Shown in pieces: positions 44,924 through 56,700 of a stretch of 64,000 nucleotides of DNA. This DNA is from Acanthamoeba castellanii str. Neff (Eukaryota; Discosea; Longamoebia; Acanthamoebidae). The translations under genes and the position numbers were made by a program. The stretch's first letter is position 1; each line of letters starts with the position of its first letter. The stretch covers positions 62,001-126,000 of the forward strand of contig NW_004457313.1 in NCBI RefSeq assembly GCF_000313135.1, read 5' to 3'. The notes under the pieces were generated by a model. It saw only the letters and a list, made by a program, of their open reading frames with translations, searched no databases and was not told where the DNA came from.

Positions 44924-45730
44924 ATGGAGCGGCCAGAAGATGCAGCACCCGCAGGTGGGGCCGTTGAAGTAGAAGCATCAACAGATGAAAGCAAGGAAGA
45001 GACGGCACCTCGTGCAACAACCACAGAGGATGCGCCGGCGACAGAGGCGGCGAGAGAGGAGGGCTGGGTGTACCTGGACGACACGGGAGCCGAGCGAGGA
45101 CCCTTCACATTGCAGGAGATGCTGACGTGGTGGAACTGCAGCCTGCTGCGGGCCGATCTCCAGGTCAAGCGGCAGTCGGAGGAACAATTCACAGATCTTT
45201 CAGCTCGGCCTGAATTTAATCCACAACTCTACTACGAGACCTACTACGCCCAGTACTACTACGGGCAGCAACCGCAGCAAGACAACTCCAACTATTACAA
45301 TGCTGCCCAAGGAGTTGCTGCCACAGGTGCTGCTGCCGCCCCTGCCGTAGCATCCACAACTGCCGCGGCGGTGGGCGACCCCGACAAAGAGCTGGCGGCT
45401 CGACTGATGGCCGAGGACGCGGGCTACAGCCAAGTGGGCACCTTCAACGCACGCACGGGCAGGTAGGCAACCCAGCAGGCTCGGGGTCCGCCTGGCGCAC
45501 ACTAAGCCGTCGTGTTGTGCGTGTGCGTGTGCGTGATCAGGTTCCAGGCCAAGCGCAAGGGATATGACGACCCGGCAGGACGACAGATCGCGCACTACTT
45601 CGACGAACAGCAGTGGCAGCAGCAGTGCACGATACCCAAGAAGGTGAAGCTGTCGAAGAAGGCTGTGAAGCAGTTCAAGGAGAAGAAGAAGAACAAGAAG
45701 AAGGTCCCCGACTACTTGCTCGGCGACTAA
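44924..45730 (+). CDS. GYF-domain protein with conserved basic C-terminus
   Basis: Two exons, phases agreeing (242 aa): 44924-45462 and 45541-45730. The N-terminal ~50 residues are Glu/Ala-rich. Residues ~55-105 form a GYF-like domain (GWVYLDDTGAERGPFTLQEM, LTWWNCSLLRADLQVKR), where W-x-Y and GPF-x(4)-M are the fold's proline-binding residues. A Tyr/Gln-rich stretch (LYYETYYAQYYYGQQ) and an Ala-rich linker follow. The C-terminal block (YFDEQQWQQQ, KKVKLSKKAVKQFKEKKKNK) is Lys-rich and ends DYLLGD; it looks conserved, but I could not assign its family. GYF domains bind proline-rich ligands, often in splicing or translation factors. Confidence 0.82.
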
Positions 45731-46058
45731 CATGTAACGCAACAACGCACTTCCATTTTGTAAAGAGACCACACGTAACATGATGAAGTTGATGGTCCTT
45801 ATTGGGAGGGGGAATGGCCTGTTGTGTGACGAGAGCCTCACTCGATGCACACGAAACCAAATAAATTAAACGAAGAGGAAGAAAGAGAGAGAGAAGCAGA
45901 GAGGCAAGAGACAAGAGCGAGACGAGGAGAAGTTGGTGATCAACCAACTACGTGCGCCCGTCCAGGAAAGGACTGTCGACCGGCGAGAAAGCCGCTCGTC
46001 GGCGAGGAGCCACAGGCCTCAGTGGCGAGTCTAAAATGGAGAATGAGAGAGGAGCAGG

Positions 46059-49000
46059 TCAGCCTAGGAACACACACACACGCACACGACACAGAGAAGG
46101 CCAAGACGTACTGAGGCTGTGGGTGTAGCTGGAGCTCGGGCTGAGCGACTGGAAGGGGCTCTGAAGGTATGCGCCCGGGGTCTGAGGATACGCCGACCCT
46201 GGCGTCGGTCCCGGGGTCTGCTGTCCCAGGGGTCGAGGCCCCGGGGTCTGGAATGCGCCGGACATGGTCGGTACGGCCGGGTAGGTGTCCGGGGCAGGTC
46301 GGAGGCGGCGAGCGATCCAGAGCGCGACCCAAACGAGGCCGGCGAGGGCGGTCAAGGCGCCGGTGGTCAGCAGCGGCAGGACCACTGCTTCGGGGAGGAA
46401 GGGGAAGCGGTGCGCGGCCTGTTCCGTATCCCGCTTGCTGGTGGTGGCCAGGGCCGTCTCGCCATAGTTTACCGTCACATGCTCTTGCTGTGATCATCAT
46501 CATAAGGAGAGACAAACGAAACGAATCGCGCGTGAGCTGATACGATCGGTTGCGCATGCATCACATGAATCAATGTGAACGGGGGGGGGATGCGAAACCT
46601 GTCCGGTGTACGGGTTGTCGAGAGTGATCACAACGTTTTGGAGCTCCTTGCGCGTGTCCTCGGCGTTGATCTCGTACACCATCTTGTCGGTGTTCGGGTC
46701 GGTCGAGATTCTCTTGGCGCTGATGCGCTCGTCGCTGGAGCGGAGGTGGATGTTGGCCTTGGTCCGCACCTCGAGACGCGCCGACTTGCTGCCAATGGGG
46801 ATTGTGATCTGCGCGGGCAAGTGGACAAGCGTTAGACGCGATATTGGTGTGCGCGACGTGCAAGCAAGGGCTTCAGGCGTACCGTTGTGGGCGTGACGAC
46901 GATGAAGGCCGGCAGGTACTCGATAGCCTCGGTGTGCGTAAAGTTGTACGTCTGCTTGGCGTCGGAGACCCGCACGATCAAGTGAATGCTGTCGATGAAC
47001 CGGATCTTGAGCGAGGCCGGGGTGCGCGGGTGGATCACGCAGTAATCTTGACCGGTGGCGAGATCCTGCACGGAGGAGGCGGTGGCCCACTCGGTCTCGA
47101 CGACGCTGCACGAGAGGAAGATGTTGTGCTTCACGCGGACGTTCGACTTGAGCTGCTTGTTGCCGGCCGTGTAGTAGGTAACGCCGAACCGGTACTCCTC
47201 GACCTCGCCGGTCACGGGGTTCTTGACGTTGGTCACCTGGGGGCTGCCCTCGGTCTTCACCACCACCTTGCCCACTTGCTCGACCGTGACCTCGGTGAAC
47301 GTGTGCACTCCCGTGCTGTTGTAGAACACGTGCGTCTTACCGACGTTGCGGGCCGTAGCCACACCCGATTGATGGTGCACGCTGCGCATATCACCCACAC
47401 ATGCGGTCGTTAGCCAAATATTAGCGAATTACGCTGCGACGACAGGGTGGGGCAGGCGCGTACCTAAGGACCCGCTCGTCCTCGGAGCTCCAGAGGCCGC
47501 CGCCGCTGCCTTCGGGCTTGCTCGTCAGGTCGAAATGGATGCTGCCGCCCTTGTGAACCACCGGCTCGGGAGGGGTGATGCCATGGCCCACGTGGAACTG
47601 AAGAATGTACAGTAACACGAGGCGGATGTCAGCTGAACGCAAACAGCAGGGCTAGGCCTTGGGAGGGGGGGGAACAGAAAGTGACCTTGACGTAGTCGTC
47701 GAGAGGAATGCTCTTGGTGCTGGTGAACACACGAAGGATGGCCTCGCCGGGACGGAGGGCCTCCACTTGGATCGACTCGTTGGTCTTGCCCGGGCTCACG
47801 TTGATGACGTTGATCACGTCGAGGTCGTAGCTGAACTCGAAGTTGCCGGTGCTGCTGAAGGCTCTTCCCTCGTTGTCTCGCAGAATGATGTTGAAGTCCA
47901 TCAGGGCACCGACGGGCAGCTGTACAAAGCCAACAGACAGAGGGATCAATGGCGAGTTCAGTCGTTTGCTGCGTGGAGAGCGAAGAGATACGGCGTACCT
48001 GATCGTAGATGACAGAGGCCGGGAGCAGTTGGAGCTGGTGCACGGGCTTAACGACCACCTTGACGACGACAGACTGATGCTCCGAGTCGTCCGAGATCAA
48101 GATGTAGGCTTCTCCGGAGGAGTTGCCCGTGATGAGGAGGCCGTCGCCTCTCTCCTCAATCGTGGCGAGCTAGATGCGTGGAGGTGCTTGATTAGTCCAA
48201 CTTCCACTCCCGTGCAGGGCAAGAGTCTCGCGGCGCCATACCTGGTTGACCGCAGTGTTGGTAGTCATGTGCTCGAGAGCGGCGTGGCCGATGGCGATGA
48301 TCTGGTGACAGTCGGCGGGCGTGGGCTGTTCGCTCAGAAGACGATAATGGAGCTTGCCCGTGGCGTCCTTGTTGGTCCGAATGTTGAACCGCGAGGAGTG
48401 GGTCAACAGCAGCTCCGCCGGCGTGAAGAGCACCAGGCCGTCGACCACTTCCACTTGGAGCGTCGCCGCCCAGGCCTCGGTGCCATCAGCAGACACGCTG
48501 ATGCGAGCAATGCCCGCTTTCTTGGCCTGAACGCGCACAGAGAAGCCATGCTCCTTCTCCAGCGAAACTCCAGCTTTACACAGAAATGGAGAAAAAAAGG
48601 TTGGTCAGGAACCCACAATCACTGAGGCGATGGAGGCCAGGGTCAGGGGCAGCCTACCTTCCTTGTAGATGGGCACCATGGCAGCGACGCTCGGGTCGGA
48701 TGACTCCCAGCCGAAGGCGATGCCGACAGCTCCCAGGGTGAACGGCGTTTCACCGTCGGGACCAATCACGCGAACGGTCATCTCCGTGCCAACGATCAGG
48801 CGGTTCGTGTTGCTGTGAATGCGGATGCCTACGTAGCGCAAAACTTGTAAGGAATTGAAACGCTCTCAACACAAGGGGGTGGAGCGGTACCTGAAAGCGG
48901 GCGCACAGTGACATCGATGACGGTCGAGCCGTAGTCGTGGCGGTTGCCCTGCTCGTCGGTGGCTTGCGCCGACGCAACGAGCGTGGTACTTCCGACTTCT

Positions 49001-52000
49001 CGCGCGACCACTCGGCCGGCAGCATCGACCTCGCACACGCTGGTATTGTCCACAGAGAACGCCACCTCAACGCGCACGGGAGGGCCGCCGCTCCACTTGA
49101 TCTGGTATGCGCCACCGGGCAGCAACACCAATCGCTCCGGGCGTATGTGCAGAGGGGGGAAGACGTGGATCTGCACAAAATACACACACGAGAGATGGAT
49201 TAGGCCTCTGCTCAGTCCTTCGTGGGGGGGGGGCAAAGAGAGATAACGTTACCGCCTTGGGCTGGCTCGTGATAGTGCGTCCGTTCTTGGTCCTCGCGGT
49301 AATGGTGATTCTGGCGATACCGAGGCCGTTTCCTGGGAACGGGGCGAAACAAACCGTTAGCTTGATGGGGTGCTCGCTGAGTAGAGAGGATTGTGGTACC
49401 GCGGACGAGGAAGCGACCGTCCCGCTTCTCCACAGAGATGATGTCATTGTCGGTATGCGCGGAGAGGTCCATTCGTCCGAGTTGCTCCACAGGGAACTGA
49501 TTGCCAGACTGATCGCGGATCTCGACCTGCACCTCCATCTCGTCGTTGATGCGCAACATATCGCGGGCGGCGAGAATGATCGTTCCCACTTCGGAGATGG
49601 TGACGATCGAAGTCGCGGGTGTCGAGTCCTCGAGGCAAATGTCACTGACGGTCACCTGACGAGTGATAGTTTAGCATCTTTGTCTGGGGGGATGTCGGAT
49701 ACGGGATGGTGCACCTTAGCGATGCCCGGGCGCTTGGGAGAAATGCTGGCGCGAGAAGCGTTTCCGCTGGGATGAATGGTCGCGGCATTGGTGTTGTTCG
49801 AGGTGTAGCTGTAGATGCCCGAACCGCGGCTAGCGACCAACTCGACAGTGTTGCTGTCGTCGTTGAAGATGGCCACCTGGAGGAGAAGGTTTTCACAGGC
49901 AGAGGTCAGCACGACTTAAAGCAGATTGAATCAGCTCGAGGCAGGGTATACATTGGTCGGGTTCACTTCCACATTCGATCTAATCCTCAGGGTGAACGAG
50001 CGACTAAGAGCCTGCTTATCGAGCACCGGAGCCGCAATCCTGTTTCACCCTCGCGGGAGAGATGGTGAGTAGAACCGCGCCAGTTGTACACGCAGACGAT
50101 GAGGTCACATACGTGGGTGAAGCCTCCTTGAGCGCCTGCTCATTGTATCCCAGAACGCCAACTCGGATGTTGACGTCTCCTGAGTCAGCCTTGATGTGCA
50201 GGACACGGGTGCTCACACTCGACGAGGGGAGGAATGACGCAAGGGTCTAGGGTGGCGTGGAAGAGAGAGGGTAAGATTCTCTAAGAAATGTTCCTGCGTA
50301 GGAGTCGAACGACGGTACCTCATCGCTGCTTTCCCAGGTGAGCACGAGAGAGGAGAAGTCGTCGAACCGCTTCCGGTCCTTGTTGATCATCGCGACAGTG
50401 ATCGGGACCTTGCGGTTACCCTTGACGATGAACTCTTCGAACAGGTTGCTCGCCTCACCGACCACCATCTCAAAGGGAGGGGTCTGCTTGAGGGCGCCCA
50501 GACACTGCTGCTTGCGCTCCTCGAAGTCCGTCTGGTTCGCAGGCGTGTAATCTGCACGACCATACCAAGTGAACACTTTGCACACACACACACACACACA
50601 CCTCCACCATGCTCAAGGGAGAGACCGTACCAGCAAAGGCGAACACGGTCTGAGGCGTTTGGCAAGAGAAATCGATGGTCGCATTCGCCAAGGCCGGATG
50701 CTGGTTGGTCCTGGTAGGCTTGTTGGACACTTCGATCGCAAGCTTGACATCGCCGAGCTTCAGACAGGTGACGCTGTAGCTGTAGCGCGCAATTCCGAGC
50801 CCTTGCGGGTTCGGGGTGACGCGAACCTGTGCAACGAAAAGCGAGGTGAGCACACCGCCAACTCGGAATCTAAAGCCATCGGGTACGCTAACCATCTCGG
50901 GCTCCAAAGGCACAACGCTCGTGTAGAAGGCAGTAGGCTCGTACAGCCACGGCTTGGGGCCGCCCTCGAACTGCGAAGTGCGAGTGGTTTTAGCCCTTGT
51001 GCAAGGAAGAAAGTGGGGCGTGGCTGGCACGTACAACAATCTGCGCCGTCGAACCGAGCGCCACAAGGGCGTCCTTTTCGGGCGACACCACCTTGAGGGG
51101 ACGGTAGGCGAAAACAGTTATCTGGTTCGTGAACCTGCCATACTTGATGGTAATGGTGCACTGACCCTCGCCGAGCGCAAAGAACTCTTGGCCGGTGCAG
51201 CTATTCGGAGGCAGATCGCTAGCTCCAGACGCCTGCTTTGCGAACACTGAGCGGCCATCTCATATGAGCAAATCATTGCGATGGCCGCCAGCACGATTGG
51301 CAGAGGCTGGGTACCGGTCGCATCGGAACTTTCCCACTCGATGGGAAGAGCGCTGCAGTTGTCGAACAGAACACCCGAGTTGTCCCACACCGCGGCGGGC
51401 AGCACGAGAGGCCAGCCCACCTGGACCTCCACCGTGGACGCCACAATGCCGATCTTGCCAACAGCAAGCACGCTCACCTGGATGCAGCTTGACAGGTTAC
51501 GTTCATTGCACAAGGAAGTAGAAAATGAGGAGGGCAAACCTTGACGTGGTCGTAGTTGAGAGGGTTTTTCTTGTCCGAAACCCTGACGGTCGCATCTCCG
51601 AGCGAGTGGACGGTGAGCACGCCAGAGGGGCTGGCAGATACGACGGACTGGTCCAGCGAGAGCCAGATATACTTGTCGCTGCCACCAGTGGCCTTGAGCG
51701 CATACGTGTGAGGCGTGCCTTCATGCCAAGGCAGGCGGACCTCGCGGGGGATCGCCTGCACGGCCGACTGGATCGCTATGTCCTTGCGGACAGCTGGGAC
51801 CTTGAACGAATGGCGACCGGCGGCCTGACAGAGGAATTGGAATCAGGGAAAGAAGGCAAGCCACCGAGTGCGGGAGAGGGTCAGACCTTGATGGAGGACA
51901 ACTCGGCGCCGATGACGGTGCTGCCTTCCTTCAGAGCGCGGATCGTGTGCTGTGCCTTGTTTTGGCTCGACTGTTCGACGGAGAAATACTCACGGGGGAG

Positions 52001-53587
52001 CGTGACGGCAAAGACCATGTTCTGCACAAGAGCACGAGTTGAGGAGAAGGAAGGACACACAAGGCGGCGCATAGAGAGCATAGTCTACCTCGGTGTTGTG
52101 CAGGCGACGATCGTGGGCATCGTAGACGTCGACCTCCAGCGTATATGTGGTGTTGGCGATAAGGTACCAGGAAGTGGTAGTGGAGATGATCTCTTGCTTG
52201 TCCGTTTCGGCGTAAAGCCTCAGACCGAGCTTTGACGGGGCCACGACGTTGACGGTGCCCTGTATCGCTCAAGGTGAGCATAGGGACCGCACTCACGAGC
52301 AGCATACACGTCACGAGCACACATACCGTAGCCTCGTTGATGTTCTCATATCTAACGTGAATCTTCGTTTGGCCAAGGTCCACGCCCCGCACAGTGCCAA
52401 GGTTGTCAACAGTGGCCACTCTGCCATTGTCCGTGGACCACTGGTACTTGGTGTTAGGCATGTCGATATCTAGAGACACATGGTAAAGGCGTTAGATGGA
52501 TCCTACACTTGTTGAAGTGCCACTGTGATCAGGCACGAACCTGTTGGGTCTCGATCCCGAGGGTAGCTCTGGAGAACGTATCTATACTCGGCACCCGGCG
52601 CGATGAAGATGGGAAGCTTGGGCGAAAGCTGAAGGGGCTCCAGCACAGACAGTTCTACCGTATCAGAGATACGCCCGTAGCCCGCCTCGCTGAGGCTGGC
52701 AGTGACGGTGACCTTACCAAAGTCGATACCCTTCACCAGTACCCTGCTTGTTCTGAGATTCTGGAGAGATCGCAACGCCAGTTTAACCCACCGCCAACAA
52801 GCAGGGCACAGCCCGCTTTGTGGTGATCATAAGGCAAGCGCATACCTTCTCCTCCATCTCCAGGACGACGTTCCTGACATCCACCGCTGCACCCTTGAAC
52901 GGGACGATCTGAAGGACGTGGCTGGGCGAGGGAGTGAGCGTCCAGTCGAAGCGGAAACCCTCGACCGACGTGAAGTGGTTATCTGCAGCAAAGAACCCGC
53001 TCCAGTGTTAGGGTAACCGAGCATTGGCGTTCAGGGTGGGAAACATACTCGAGGCATCAAATGCATCGATGGAGAGCTCCTCCACGGCAGCGCGATACAT
53101 CGTGTGGGTAGTGGTGGAGATGCTGATGTTGTGCACCGTATCCAGGAAGACCTCACACCGCAGCGTCCTGCCGCTCTCCGAATCGTATGCCTTCACCCAG
53201 GTTGAGAGACGCTCAGTGGACATGATCTCCGGCGTGATGCTAGCATGCGATGCACACTCCTTATTGCGCATTTCTTCGTTGGCGTAGATGGCTTTGATAG
53301 ACACAATTTCCGGATTCAAGGAGCTCCTGCACAGCGGAGCCTCGTCATTAAGTGATTAACAAACAACATTATTGGGGGGGCAGTGTGGCACACCATTTAA
53401 AGCATCCATTGAAGGCCTCGATTGTGTAAGAGATTTTGGTCTCGCTCGTTGCGTGCGGCAGCAGCAGAGTGGCATGGCTGATGGAAGGATCTTTGTCGGC
53501 ATCAGTTGCCAGCGCTGGGAGGCAGCAAGCCAGCAAGAGGAACAGGCCAATTGCCCCTCCGCAGGCGGCAAATTGCCTTGCCTTCAT
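46059..53587 (-). CDS. NUP210: Nuclear pore membrane glycoprotein gp210 / NUP210
   Basis: A long gene of roughly 25 exons. ATG 53587 opens a signal peptide (IGLFLLLACCLPALAT). The first conserved segment, SHATLLLPHATSETKISYTI then FNGCFKW, matches the gp210 N-terminus. A long lumenal chain of Ig-like/BIG2 beta domains follows (for example VTVTASLSEAGYGRISDTVE, LGTVRGVDLGQTKIHVRYEN, HTYALKATGGSDKYIWLSLD). Near the C-terminus is a single TM helix (VVLPLLTTGALTALAGLVWV) with a basic stop (IARRLR) and a short Pro/Gly/Ser tail. The last splice gives an immediate stop (TGA 46061-46059) after THSLS. gp210 sits in the perinuclear space with its tail facing the pore and anchors or stabilises the nuclear pore. 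Confidence 0.95.
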
Positions 53588-53744
53588 CTTCTCACGCGCG
53601 ATCGAATGCCGAGCCTCTCCTTGTGCGCCAAGGCGCGGGAAAATTGGCTCCCAGCATGACGTGTACTGCCACATTACGCCTCGAAAAAGGCGGGAACAAA
53701 AAGGTACAGCAAAACTTCGCGAAGATCGAACAGAAAACAACAAG
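53588..53744. promoter_or_regulatory. Shared upstream region of two nucleoporin genes
   Basis: 157 bp between the gp210 ATG (minus strand) and the Nup358-like ATG (plus strand). Both transcripts must start within or very close to this stretch. I see no TATA box; an A-rich block (ACAGAAAACAACAAG) precedes the plus-strand start. Confidence 0.55.
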
Positions 53745-56700
53745 ATGCGGAGGCCCGTGCCCGACCATCGGCGGCAGGAGATAGACAAGCTCCTTGCAGG
53801 AATTGCGAGCACCAAGTCGAAGGATCAGGTGCGTGCACTCAGGAAATCTTGCACGTAGCGCATCAATTTAATCTCAAATCTCTCTCCCATACGCAGCAAA
53901 TTACGACCTTCGCAGATGTTGGCCTACGCTACAAGGACTTGGGAGATATCAACCAAGCAATCTTTTACCTGCTCAAGTCGGTGCGGCTCAAGCCAGACGC
54001 AAAGGTACACACGAATTTCGCTGCCCCTTCGATCGCTGCCTTCGTCCGTCTCACTTCGATTCAGGTGTTTGTCGCCTTGGCAGAGCTCTACGAGGAAGCG
54101 CACAGGTACTCCGATGCAGTGGCCACCTACCAGAGATCGCTCAAGCTGAATCCCAGCCAAACGAGCATCTTCTACCGCATCACGCGCATCTTGATCCGCT
54201 TGCACCAGGAGGATACCACAAAACCATTTCTTAGTGAAGCCGAACGCTGGGCTGCTAAGTATGGGTCCCTTATCCCGTCTTCCTCGCTACTTGTCCTCAC
54301 CGCTGTATCGTGTAGGGTGGAGCAGCTCGAACGGGGCGACCCAGCTGTGGCGGAGCTAAAGAGCGACATTCTGAAGCTTAACGGTAGCGCGTTGGCTCCC
54401 CTCTCGTGTATGTGAACATCCGCTCATACTTGATTCAGGCGACATGAATCAAGCACTTCACGTAGCCAACGAAGCATCGCAGAAGCATCCTACCAACTTG
54501 GCTCTGCACGTCAAGTGTGTGGAGCTTCACAATCTCAAGGGCGACATCGAAGGGTGTGTATACAGCGGACGCTGCTTCATTTTCCTTTGACCACGCATTA
54601 CTTAAGCATGCACACTTTCAGGGCCATGAAGCGTGCTCGTGTCGCCAGTAGTTCGCTCGACGAGGATCTGCAGTGGTGGAGCTGGCTCAACGACTTTGCA
54701 GCGCGACTTCCTGCGGGATCGAATGGTTCCCGTGGTCACCAGAACGGCGCAACTGAGGCCAAGGAAGGCCACTCGACCCTCTCCAAGGAGCTCCTCTTCT
54801 TCCGCATATTCGTTTGCGATCATTACACTCGGATCGCGACGCAGCACGAAGAGTACGCCTACGCCTACGGCCACCCCATCCCTTTGCCTTTCATTGACCG
54901 TTTACTGCGTACATCAGATTGTTCAGTCACCTGGACTGCATGGCCTCATGCAAGCAGCTTCGAGACCTCGTACGGGAAGCCAACGGCCTGATCAGCGGTC
55001 AAGTGCCCAAGGTGAAAGGCGGAGAAGTGTTCAACGAAGATGCTCAGCTCCTGCAGGCACGTGCAGCTAACTGTGCTCATAGTAGCGGTAGTTATGTTAA
55101 CCGATCCCACCTCAGGAGTATAAGGCGCGAGTTTGGGGCTACCTTGCTATCCTCCACCACCGGAAGTACCGTCAGTCTCATAGCTACGATGCTGCTGTAA
55201 AGGCTCATGTTAACTTTGGCAAGTCCGTTCGTGAGTGTACGTACAGCTCAAGCCCGGGGTCCCCTCATGTTGGCTGACCCTTCGTATCCTATCAGTTCAC
55301 CCGGCACTGCCTGCCGAGATCGACAACGCATCTCTCCAGCGTTTGCAAGCGGTGCACCTATTGGCTGCGAAGAGGCTGAGCGAAATCGCGAAGACTATGT
55401 ATTTGCTCGCCATTGAGCTTACTCCTGCTAAAGCCCAAGAGCTCCTCGAAAATGTCGAGGCCTACAAGGCGCGCATGCTTGGCTTAGGTAACGAACTTCC
55501 TGTCCACGAGACCGGCTTGCCGCTAACATCATCTGCTTCTTCTTCAGCTGCTACATGCGATCGCGTCGCCGTTGCCAAGAATGCTGCCGATCTGGACCGC
55601 ATAATTCACATCCTTTCCTTCTATTGGCGACACAAGCTACGTAAGATGATCGAAAAGTTCCTCGACCTCCTCTTCCTCTCCTCCGCGGACAAGGTATGCC
55701 TGCTTCTCTTAGGAACATTGCTGGTGCATATTGTTGAAATCCATCTTTAGGTGCTAGTGTGGTTGCCGTTCACCCAACCCTTTACGATCGTCGACATCTA
55801 CAACTTCATCGACAAGCTGTGCGAGCAACACGACTTCTATCGGTGTGTATTGCGCAGCTCGTCGGTGTTGGTGGTTTTAGCAAGTGCTGTCTTAGCTCAC
55901 AACCCACCTTTAGGAAGCAGCTGGTCGCGCCTATCGACAACCTGTCCAGTTCGTCGCAGCAGCGGTTTTGGAAGTCGCTGCTCTACTACCAACAGTACTA
56001 CGCCGGAGGAGAGGAGAAGAGCTTCGGACAAGGAGTCCGGCCTCGCGAACCACTCACTGTCTTCATCGACAAGCCTACCGAGCTGTTCTCCACACGACAA
56101 CTGGGATCCTATTGTGCTCAGCTACAGGGCAGCGCGGTCCTTCCCAAGGCGCAAGAAGATGAAGAGCCACGAATCGACCAAGCCGAGACAGTCTCTGCTC
56201 CCAGCGTACTGGCAACCCCACCCACCAGTTCTGAGGCTCCAGGAGGTAAGGCTTAATCTCTGCTCCTCGTCCCGCTTAAGCACCGAGATGGGGCTCACAC
56301 TGTCATCTTTACTGCAGCCTACACGCCTGCAGAGATGGAGCAGCTTTTTACTCCGCCATCTACGCCCATCACGAAGATGTCGAGCCCGTTCACCTTTTCG
56401 CCTGCGCCGAGCCAGGCCCAAACGCAGACCTCTCAGGTATGACAAATGCCGTCACCTATTTAAGCCATTACGCTAACTGCGCTCTGAATGATGACAGGCC
56501 TTCAAGGCAAAGACGCAGAGCCGGCTTAGTCAAATGCACGAGCTACGCGCACAATGTGCAGCAAGGTTCCTGCATGACGGTGGCAAGGCATCTCCTGTGC
56601 TGGCGGTCAAGGACCAAAAGCGCACTAAGGTTATCACCGAAGCTGAAGAGCCGATCGCGGTTCCCGTCGTGGTGGCATCTCCGAAGCGCGAGCCGAGGCG

